This document shows, piece by piece, positions 9,150 through 15,850 of a stretch of DNA of 64,000 nucleotides; position 1 is the first letter of the stretch, and the number at the start of each line of letters is the position of its first letter. The notes beneath the pieces were generated by a model, which ran no database searches, was not told where the DNA came from, and worked only from the letters and a program-made list of their open reading frames with translations. Origin of the DNA: Longimicrobiales bacterium (GTDB taxonomy: Bacteria > Gemmatimonadota > Gemmatimonadetes > Longimicrobiales > Gaopeijiaceae); the NCBI GenBank assembly GCA_028284495.1, contig JANQRP010000028.1:62001-126000 (forward strand), read 5' to 3'. Position numbers and translations under genes: made by a program.

Positions 9150-10619
9150 TCAGTTGGCCCCCGCCCCGACGGCCCGTCCCGGCGAGACGTTCTGCTCCGC
9201 CGCGGGGCGGAGGTCGGACTGCGTCTCGGCGAGCTCCTCACCCCGGAGGGCCGCGTGCCCGATCCGCGCGAGGTTGACTGCATTCCCGAGGATCCTCACC
9301 GCCTCCTGCGGCGCGTGGAATCCCATCGAGTTCTCCGCCTCGATGAAGTCGGTCATGAACTGCGCGCGTCGGTGGTAGTCGCGGGCGCGTTCGAGATCGT
9401 CCCGCGCCGCGCTGCCCGCCTCCGCCGCAGCTCCGATCGCCCGGGAGAGCTGGAGTGTCGCATCGATGGCGATGTTGCGCATCTCGTACGTCCGATCCTG
9501 GATCTCGTTCACCCGGGCCAGCAGTTCGCTCTCCGGCCACGTGTGACACGTCTGGCACGCGTTGTCGACGTTCAGCACCGGGCTCCGGACCCAGTGGTCG
9601 CTGATCTTCATCGCGCCTTCCCGCTTGTAGGGCATGTGGCAGTCGGCGCAGGCCACGCCGCTCCGCGCGTGGATGCCCTGGCTGTACAGCTCGAACTCCG
9701 GGTGCTGCGCCTTCAGGGCCGGGGTACCACTCTCGGCGTGGGTCCAGTCGACGTGCCCGTTCTCCTGGTAGACGGCCAGAATACTGTCGGCCTTCAGCCC
9801 CCGACTCCAAGGGTAGACGAGCCGCTTCTCCGGACCCTGGAAGTAGTACTCGACGTGGCATTGGCCACACACGAAGCTGCGCATCTCCTGACGCGACGCG
9901 TCCCGGTTCACTTCATAGTCTTCGATGCCCTCGCGCGCCTTGACTTCGCGGATGCCGTTCAGGAAGCCCGGGCGGGTCACGCGCAGCTCCATCGTCTGGG
10001 AGTCGTGGCAGTCGATGCACGCCACGGGGTGCTCGGCCAGCGCAGCCGCCTCCTGGTACGGCATTCGGTTCGCTGCCTCCCACCCTGCCATCAGGTCGCC
10101 TTCCCCAAGCTTCATGTAGGGCACGTAGACCGACGCGTGGCAGTGCAGACAGGTCCCCGGCTGGGGCGCGACCTGCTGGCGCTCGGTGAAGATCTGGTCG
10201 CTGAACATGTAGGCGTGGCCGCGCTCTTCCCGGAAGTCTTCGGCGAAGGCGTAGCCGGCCCAGAACTCACGGAGTCGGGGGTCCTCCTCGAGGCGTGAGA
10301 ACGAGACCGAGTCACGGGGATCGAAGTCCGTAGGGTGTCTCGGGATCGCCTCGCTCCCCCCGTACCGCGTCCGCGTCATGTCCACCGTACGCAGGTAGTC
10401 GTCGTACTGGAGCGGAAAGTTCTGCCCCCAGACCGCCGGGTCGGTGGTCGTGTCCGTCAACTCGACGACCCGATAGAACGGGTTCAGTGCCTCCTGCTGG
10501 CGCTCGAAGATGTTCGTCAGCAGCGCGGCCAGACCGAGGGTCGCCACGCCGGCCACGACGGCGGCGCCAACAAGCACGGAGGGGCGGAATCGAACGTGGT
10601 CCCTTGGTTCGTCAGTCAT
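9150..10619 (-). CDS. nrfA: Pentaheme cytochrome c nitrite reductase (NrfA)
   Basis: A 489-residue predicted periplasmic enzyme that reduces nitrite to ammonium with six electrons. One N-terminal membrane segment (about residues 14-36) acts as signal or anchor. Five heme-binding motifs are visible: CLHCH (Cys157), CIDCH (201), CGQCH (251), CADCH (324) and CQTCH (355). NrfA landmarks REERGHAYMF, CHVEYYFQGPEKR, LKAQHPE and CHMPYKREGAMKISDHW support the call over other multiheme cytochromes. The first motif is CxxCH rather than the CxxCK of the classical enzyme. It follows nrfH by 51 bases, and its stop overlaps a possible start of the next gene. Confidence 0.93.
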   Translation of the reverse strand: MTDEPRDHVRFRPSVLVGAAVVAGVATLGLAALLTNIFERQQEALNPFYRVVELTDTTTDPAVWGQNFPLQYDDYLRTVDMTRTRYGGSEAIPRHPTDFDPRDSVSFSRLEEDPRLREFWAGYAFAEDFREERGHAYMFSDQIFTERQQVAPQPGTCLHCHASVYVPYMKLGEGDLMAGWEAANRMPYQEAAALAEHPVACIDCHDSQTMELRVTRPGFLNGIREVKAREGIEDYEVNRDASRQEMRSFVCGQCHVEYYFQGPEKRLVYPWSRGLKADSILAVYQENGHVDWTHAESGTPALKAQHPEFELYSQGIHARSGVACADCHMPYKREGAMKISDHWVRSPVLNVDNACQTCHTWPESELLARVNEIQDRTYEMRNIAIDATLQLSRAIGAAAEAGSAARDDLERARDYHRRAQFMTDFIEAENSMGFHAPQEAVRILGNAVNLARIGHAALRGEELAETQSDLRPAAEQNVSPGRAVGAGAN

Positions 10620-10670
10620 GGTCGGGAAGTTGGTCGCAGAGGGAGCGGGTGCGGGTCCCGTCGTGAGGGC

Positions 10671-11144
10671 TCATCGGATCCAGTGTCCGACGTACCGGTG
10701 GCAGCGCGTGCACGTGAACCCCTCGGCGCCGGCGCTGCGCTCCGCCGAGCCGGTGGCCGGACGATGGTCGATCGCGCTGGTGACGTCCTGATGACAGTAC
10801 CGACACGCCTTCTCCGTCACCTCGTGATTCGCCTCGGTGATGCGGAGCGGATCCGGATAGGTGCCGGTCGTGAAGTAGAACGAGTGCCAGAACCCGTTCT
10901 TCGCCTTGACCAGGTACTTGCGTGCGGGATCGTGCGGGGTGTGGCAGTCGTTGCAGGTAGCCACGGCCTTGTGGCTCGACTTGTTCCAGGCATCGAGGTG
11001 CTCGTCCATGATGTGGCAGTTGCCGCATACGGACGGTTCGTCCTGCATGTACGAGTATCCGCGGGCGTAGACGAAGGTGAAGCCGCCCAGGCCGAACAGT
11101 ATCCCCGCGAGAACCACGACGACGAGCGGGAGCCATTTGCGCAA
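10671..11144 (-). CDS. nrfH: Tetraheme quinol dehydrogenase of nitrite reductase (NrfH)
   Basis: A 157-residue NapC/NirT-family membrane cytochrome that passes electrons from menaquinol to NrfA. One transmembrane helix (about residues 5-26) precedes four heme motifs: CGNCH (Cys40), CNDCH (64), CRYCH (114) and CTRCH (145). Met46 just after the first motif matches the methionine ligand known in NrfH. The reading frame runs open far upstream, but a TTG at 11144 preceded by GGGAGG eight bases away gives the normal family length; an out-of-frame ATG overlaps it. The product should be the membrane anchor of an NrfHA complex. Confidence 0.9.
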   Translation of the reverse strand: MRKWLPLVVVVLAGILFGLGGFTFVYARGYSYMQDEPSVCGNCHIMDEHLDAWNKSSHKAVATCNDCHTPHDPARKYLVKAKNGFWHSFYFTTGTYPDPLRITEANHEVTEKACRYCHQDVTSAIDHRPATGSAERSAGAEGFTCTRCHRYVGHWIR

Positions 11145-11367
11145 CGGACGATCCTCCCGGTTTGCGGGCAGGTCGGGGGCGTCGGTTCGCCTTCGCGGGC
11201 CTCGCCGAACTTCGGGGCGGAAGCTATGGGACACCGGGTGCCGCTCGCCACCCGCCGGCCGTCGCCTCGGTGGAGGTCCGCCTCGGCAGCGAGGGGTGCG
11301 CGATCGGCCGTCGGCTGGAATATTCGCCGAGGCCACCCTCCGGTCCTCCCGACATGATGCCGCTCCG

Positions 11368-12648
11368 ATGACCCTCCTCCGTCCGACCGCCACGACGGCG
11401 ACGACCGCGTTGTTCACTGCCGCATTCCTGTCGGCCGGGACCGGCGATCTTCTCGCCGCCGCCCCCCAGGACGCCCCCGTCCGGGCCGACCTCATCGACT
11501 ACGGCAGCGGTGCCTTCCCCCTCGACGTGGAGGACCGCCTCCACGCCGAGATCGCGCGGTCCGTCCTCGACGGCATTGGCGGATACGTGACGCTTCCCGG
11601 CATCGAGTCGGAGGGGCCGGAAACGCCTCTGCAGCTGGTCGTGGAGCTTCCGGCGACGACGACGTTCACGAGCTTCGCGGTGCCGCCGATGTCGAGGTTC
11701 GGCTGCTGCAACGGCACGCACATCCGCACCGTCACGGTCGAGGGCTCGGCGTCGGCCCCGGACGGCGAGTACGAGCAACTGGTCCGGTTCGATATCGAGG
11801 CGGAGGTCTACGACGCGGATCAGGAGTTCCCGGCTACGGCCACCCCGGGGGTCCGGTGGCTCCGCATCACGCTCGAAGGCCGGCAGGTGCCCGACCCCGA
11901 CGACTATCGGCGAACCACCTTCACCGACCTGATGGGCTACGGCGAGCAGGCTCCCCGCGAGGCGGAGTCGGGCGAGTTCACGGGGATCTTCCTCACCGGC
12001 GGCGGCGGCTCCGGGCCGGGAGGCAACCGGATCGAACTCCTGCAGGAGGGTGCACTCGTCCGCGGATGCGTGCAGGCGGGTGGCGCGGTCCGCCGCATCG
12101 AGGGCGGGATCGAGAACGGGATCCTGAAGGTGCTCGCGGGCGACGGCATCCCGAGCCTGTACCTCATCGACAGCCGCGGGCGGCTCCTCGGCGTCGAGGT
12201 CGGCCGGTCCTACGGCCGGACCGTGGGCGAACCGGGCGGAGACCCGACCGACTGCGAGCCGTTGACGAGCGAAGGCGAGAACGGTGTCGGCGTCGCGCTC
12301 GACGCCTGCGAATCGGCCGTCGTCTACGGCGTCAACTTCGACGTCGATTCCGACGTGCTCCGGCCCGACTCCGACCCGGCACTCGAGCAGATCCTCGCTG
12401 CCCTCGAGGCACGACCGGATCTGGCCGTGACGATCGAGGGACACACCGATTCCGATGCGAGCGACGCGTACAACCTCGACCTCTCGCAACGCCGCGCGGC
12501 GTCGGTGGTCGCGTGGCTGGTCGAGCGGGGCGTGGACACTGGTCGCCTCACGCCGCTGGGGGTGGGCGAGTCCCAGCCGATCGCCGACAACGAGACCGCC
12601 GCGGGGAAGGCGGCGAATCGGCGCGTAGAGGTACGGCCCGACTGCTGA
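11368..12648 (+). CDS. OmpA-family protein with beta-sandwich N-terminal domain
   Basis: A 426-residue predicted exported protein. After a signal peptide (about residues 1-33, ending LAAA) a beta-rich region of about 200 residues contains FAVPPMSRFGCCNGTHIRTV and GVRWLRITLEG, reminiscent of discoidin-like sandwiches. A glycine-rich stretch follows, and the last 110 residues form an OmpA-like peptidoglycan-binding domain with NFDVDSDVLRPDSD, EGHTDSDASDAYNLDLSQRR and ANRRVEV. It probably tethers something to the cell wall. It diverges from nrfHA across 223 bases in which I see no convincing promoter, and converges with the permease gene downstream. The C-terminal domain is certain; the N-terminal domain is tentative. 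Confidence 0.83.
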   Translation: MTLLRPTATTATTALFTAAFLSAGTGDLLAAAPQDAPVRADLIDYGSGAFPLDVEDRLHAEIARSVLDGIGGYVTLPGIESEGPETPLQLVVELPATTTFTSFAVPPMSRFGCCNGTHIRTVTVEGSASAPDGEYEQLVRFDIEAEVYDADQEFPATATPGVRWLRITLEGRQVPDPDDYRRTTFTDLMGYGEQAPREAESGEFTGIFLTGGGGSGPGGNRIELLQEGALVRGCVQAGGAVRRIEGGIENGILKVLAGDGIPSLYLIDSRGRLLGVEVGRSYGRTVGEPGGDPTDCEPLTSEGENGVGVALDACESAVVYGVNFDVDSDVLRPDSDPALEQILAALEARPDLAVTIEGHTDSDASDAYNLDLSQRRAASVVAWLVERGVDTGRLTPLGVGESQPIADNETAAGKAANRRVEVRPDC

Positions 12649-12658
12649 GGGTACGGCG

Positions 12659-12705
12659 AGCGGCTGGCCGACCGTCCGACATCGTCACGCCGCGAGCCGG
12701 CCGCT
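12659..12705. terminator. Candidate bidirectional terminator between convergent genes
   Basis: A ten-pair stem with one wobble (12659-12668 with 12696-12705) and a 27-base loop lies in the 68-base space between the OmpA-family gene and the convergent permease gene. No T-run follows on either strand, so it is only a candidate. Confidence 0.35.
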
Positions 12706-12716
12706 TCCGACCCGGG

Positions 12717-15380
12717 TCACTCCCGACGGAGGACCCGCGCCGGATCGGAGCGGGCGGCCCGGATGGCGGGCACGAGCGTCGCGAGCGTGGCCGTGCCGAA
12801 GAGCGCGAGCACCGACGCTCCGACCGATAGCGGGTCCACCGGGGACGTGCCGAACAGGACCGCGGAGGTAAGGCGTGTCGCGACGAGCGTCAGCAACAGG
12901 CCGGCGCCGACGCCGACGCCCACGGGCACGAGGCCCCGCGCCAGCACGAGTGCGCGAATCTGCCCCCGGTCGGCCCCGAGCGCCATTCGCACGCCCACTT
13001 CACGCATGCGCGCCGCCACGGAGTGGCTGACGACGCCGTACAGCCCGACCAGCGCGAGGCTCAGCGCCAGGCCGGCGAACGACCCGAGAAGAAGCGCCAG
13101 GAATCGGTCCGGCCCGAGCGCGACGGCGACCAGGTCCGACATCGCGCGCGGCGTGACCAGCGCGAGGGACCCGTCGAGTTCCTGGATCGCGGCGCGCGCG
13201 GGTCCGAGCGCGGAGGTCGGGTCCATGCCGGGCGCCATCTCCAGGGTGAAGAAGAGCGATGCGGTCGGGAACTGCGCGTTCGAGAAGTAGACGGCGTCCC
13301 GCCAGTCGTCGCGCACGTCGAAGTTGCGGACGTTCGAGACGACGCCCACGATGTCGAACCACAGCGGGTCCTCGGGAGATCCCAGCCCGATCCGCCGTCC
13401 GATCGGGTTCTCGTCGGGGAACTGGCGCCCGGCGAGCGTCTCGTTGATGACCGCGACCGGTGTGCCTCCCCGGGCGTCCGATGCGGTGATCCCCCGCCCC
13501 GCCACCATCCTCAGGTCCATCGACGACATGTAGCCGGGTACGACGCGGCGAATCCAGGCAGCGGTCTCGTCGCCGGGCTCGGGGAGCGGGCGGCCCTCGA
13601 TGTTGTAGGTCACGTCCCCGTTGAAGTCGGCGAGCGGCAGGGCCGACACCGCCCCGACATCGGCCACGCCGGGTAGTGTGCGGAGGCGAGCCGCCACCTC
13701 TTCCTGAAAGGCGGCGCGCGCCTCGGGGTCGTCGTACGGACCCGGCGGGAGGCTGATCCGGAACGTCATCACGTCGGACGGATCGAAGCCGAGGTCCACC
13801 GAGCGGAGTTGCTGGAACGACCGGCCCAGCACACCGGCGGTGGCGAGAAGTGCGACCGCCAGAGCGACCTGTCCGGACACGAGGCCCGACCGGAGGCGCA
13901 GCCCGGCACGGTCGGCGCCACCCGCGCGATCCCCGAGCGCGGCCTTCGGATCGCGGCCGCCTCCCTTGAGGGCGGGTGCCAGTCCCGCGCCCAGCGCGGT
14001 GGCGACGGTCACGACGGCGGTGAACAGGAGGACCCGGCCATCCAGAGCGACCGCCTCGATGCGCGGCGTCCCCTGCGGCGCCACCGCGACGAGGGCACGG
14101 GTCCCGACCCATCCCAGCGCCGCTCCCAGGACCCCGCCCATGACGGCCAGTGCCCCGGTCTCCACCAGGAGCTGCCGGACGAGCCTGGCCCGCCCGGCGC
14201 CGAGCGCCGCACGGACCGCGAGCTCGTCGGTCCGCATCGAATTCCTCGCGAGCAGCAGGTTCGCCACGTTGAAGCCCGCGAGCAGCAGCACGAGTCCCAC
14301 CGCGGCGAACACAAGGCGCATGCCCGGCGCCGTGGCGCGGGTGAGGTCCTTCCGGAGATCCCATGCGCGGGGCGTCCGTCCCTCGTAGCGACCCGGATAC
14401 AGTTCGCGCTGTTTCGCGCCGAGCGCACGAAGCTCCTCGTTGGCCGCTTCCAGGGAGGACCCGGGCTGGAGTCGGGCGATGGAGCGCCAGCTCGCGTTGC
14501 CGCGTGTGTCGGCCACCTGTGTGCCGTCCACTCGAGGGGTGATCCAGATGTCCTGCGGCGTGGCAGGTCCGAAGGGCGGAGCCATGCCCGGCTCGAGTAC
14601 GCCCACGATCTCGTGGGGCTCGCCGTTCAGGACGAGGTTCGACCCGAGCGCGTCGGACGCCGCGCCGAGGGTGGTGGTCCAGAATTCGTGCGAAACGACG
14701 ACCGCCGCCGGTCCACCCGGGGCGTCCTCCTCGGGGGTGAAGAACCGCCCGAGGTGCGGCTGCACGCGGAGCACCCGCTCGAGGGTCCCGTGCGTCGCGA
14801 CGATCCCGGCGAGCTGGACCGGCGCGCCTCGCTCGGTGAGGGTCCGACTGGTGGTGCTCCAGATCGACACCTCCTCGAACGCCGAGACCTCGTCCCGAAC
14901 GTCCTCGAGATCGGGCCACCCGAACCACTCGCGCTCCGGCCCGCCTCGCTCCGTCCAGTCGGACCAGACGGCCACGAGGCGCTCGGGCGCCGGGAACGGC
15001 AGCGGCCGCACCAGCACGCCGTCCACGACGGAGAAGATGGCCGTCGTGGCACCGATGCCCAGCGCCAGCGTCAGGAGCACCATCCCGACGACGCCGGGTG
15101 CGCGGCGCCACTGGGCGGCAGCGTGCGCGAGGTCGAGCCGGACGGAGTCCAGAACGCGGACGACGGTGATGGAGAGGCGCCGGCGCCGATCTTCCGTCCT
15201 CATGCGAGCGAGCGCCCAGTCCACGTCCCCGAACCTCCGGAGCGCCTCCTCACGCGCCTCGACCTCCGGCCAGCCTTCCTCGACGAGCTGCTCGACCCGG
15301 CGCTCCAGGTGGAAGCGGATCTCGGCGTCCAGGTCGGCCGGACTCTCGGGGCCGGTGCCGTCGTCCAGCGGGCCGCTCAC
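12717..15380 (-). CDS. ADOP-family FtsX/MacB-type ABC permease (1)
   Basis: An 887-residue permease of the duplicated orphan permease family. The N-terminal 60 residues are the soluble prefix domain (DLDAEIRFHLERRVEQLVEEG, ALRRFGD). A first membrane helix near residues 97-119 is followed by a MacB-type periplasmic domain, three FtsX helices, then a second periplasmic domain and FtsX block ending in PAIRAARSDPARVLR. The motif ALGIGATTAIFSVVDGVLVRPLP marks the first helix. GTG at 15380 overlaps the stop of its PadR gene by four bases; a longer start is possible but lacks coupling. No ATPase gene is adjacent. Substrate unknown. Confidence 0.88.
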   Translation of the reverse strand: MSGPLDDGTGPESPADLDAEIRFHLERRVEQLVEEGWPEVEAREEALRRFGDVDWALARMRTEDRRRRLSITVVRVLDSVRLDLAHAAAQWRRAPGVVGMVLLTLALGIGATTAIFSVVDGVLVRPLPFPAPERLVAVWSDWTERGGPEREWFGWPDLEDVRDEVSAFEEVSIWSTTSRTLTERGAPVQLAGIVATHGTLERVLRVQPHLGRFFTPEEDAPGGPAAVVVSHEFWTTTLGAASDALGSNLVLNGEPHEIVGVLEPGMAPPFGPATPQDIWITPRVDGTQVADTRGNASWRSIARLQPGSSLEAANEELRALGAKQRELYPGRYEGRTPRAWDLRKDLTRATAPGMRLVFAAVGLVLLLAGFNVANLLLARNSMRTDELAVRAALGAGRARLVRQLLVETGALAVMGGVLGAALGWVGTRALVAVAPQGTPRIEAVALDGRVLLFTAVVTVATALGAGLAPALKGGGRDPKAALGDRAGGADRAGLRLRSGLVSGQVALAVALLATAGVLGRSFQQLRSVDLGFDPSDVMTFRISLPPGPYDDPEARAAFQEEVAARLRTLPGVADVGAVSALPLADFNGDVTYNIEGRPLPEPGDETAAWIRRVVPGYMSSMDLRMVAGRGITASDARGGTPVAVINETLAGRQFPDENPIGRRIGLGSPEDPLWFDIVGVVSNVRNFDVRDDWRDAVYFSNAQFPTASLFFTLEMAPGMDPTSALGPARAAIQELDGSLALVTPRAMSDLVAVALGPDRFLALLLGSFAGLALSLALVGLYGVVSHSVAARMREVGVRMALGADRGQIRALVLARGLVPVGVGVGAGLLLTLVATRLTSAVLFGTSPVDPLSVGASVLALFGTATLATLVPAIRAARSDPARVLRRE

Positions 15381-15718
15381 GAAGCCCCGCCGCCCAGCGC
15401 CGCCGCGACGGCGGCCGCGTATCGGTCCCACTCCGCCGCGCCCGCCTCACGCCGCTTCCGCCCCCTGGCCGTCAGCCGATAGAACTTCGCGCGCCGGTTG
15501 TTCTCCGACGCACCCCACTCCGACGCGATCAGCTTCTGGCGGCGGAGACGGTGGAGGGCCGGATAGAGCGTCCCCTCCTCGAGAAGGAGCGTGCCGCCCG
15601 TGGTGCGCTCGATCCATTCGGCGATCCCGTAGCCGTGCAGCGGCTCGCCGGCATCGAGTGCCGCGAGGATCAGCAGATCCACCGTGCCCTTGAGAAGCGC
15701 CAGGTTCGTCTCGGTCAT
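15377..15718 (-). CDS. PadR-family transcriptional regulator (1)
   Basis: A 113-residue winged-helix protein. The family landmarks LLILAALDAGEPLHGYGI, LLEEGTLYPALHRLRRQKLI and NRRAKFYRLTARGR are all present. PadR proteins usually repress the adjacent transporter genes and dissociate on binding a drug-like or phenolic ligand. It is translationally coupled to the permease gene by a GTGA overlap, so the pair is one operon. AGGGGA lies six bases before the ATG. Two copies of an inverted repeat upstream, one over the -35 and one over the ribosome binding site, suggest autoregulation. Confidence 0.9.
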   Translation of the reverse strand: MTETNLALLKGTVDLLILAALDAGEPLHGYGIAEWIERTTGGTLLLEEGTLYPALHRLRRQKLIASEWGASENNRRAKFYRLTARGRKRREAGAAEWDRYAAAVAAALGGGAS

Positions 15719-15726
15719 GTCGTTCC

Positions 15727-15741
15727 CCTAGAACCACAAGG
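15727..15741. promoter_or_regulatory. Candidate PadR operator, proximal copy
   Basis: CCTAG-AACCA-CAAGG, an imperfect inverted repeat with a five-base centre. It starts nine bases before the PadR ATG and overlaps the ribosome binding site. It matches the distal copy at 15774-15788 in 13 of 15 positions. Confidence 0.5.
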
Positions 15742-15757
15742 TGAACAGGATGACACC

Positions 15758-15786
15758 ATCGTATCCTGCCTCCCCTTGCACCACAA
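15758..15786 (-). promoter_or_regulatory. Promoter of the padR-permease operon 1
   Basis: On the minus strand TTGTGG (15781-15786) and TACGAT (15758-15763) are 17 bases apart, a reasonable primary-sigma promoter. Transcription would start near 15750. The distal operator covers the -35 element. Confidence 0.55.
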
Positions 15787-15788
15787 GG
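15774..15788. promoter_or_regulatory. Candidate PadR operator, distal copy
   Basis: CCTTG-CACCA-CAAGG, a perfect inverted repeat with a five-base centre, extended by one further pair on each side (15773 and 15789). It overlaps the -35 hexamer and lies 47 bases from the proximal copy, roughly four and a half helical turns. Confidence 0.55.
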
Positions 15789-15850
15789 GAACGGACTGCT
15801 GGCCCCGGACGGGCGTCCGGTCGATCGACCTCCGCCCTGCGCCCGGTCGG

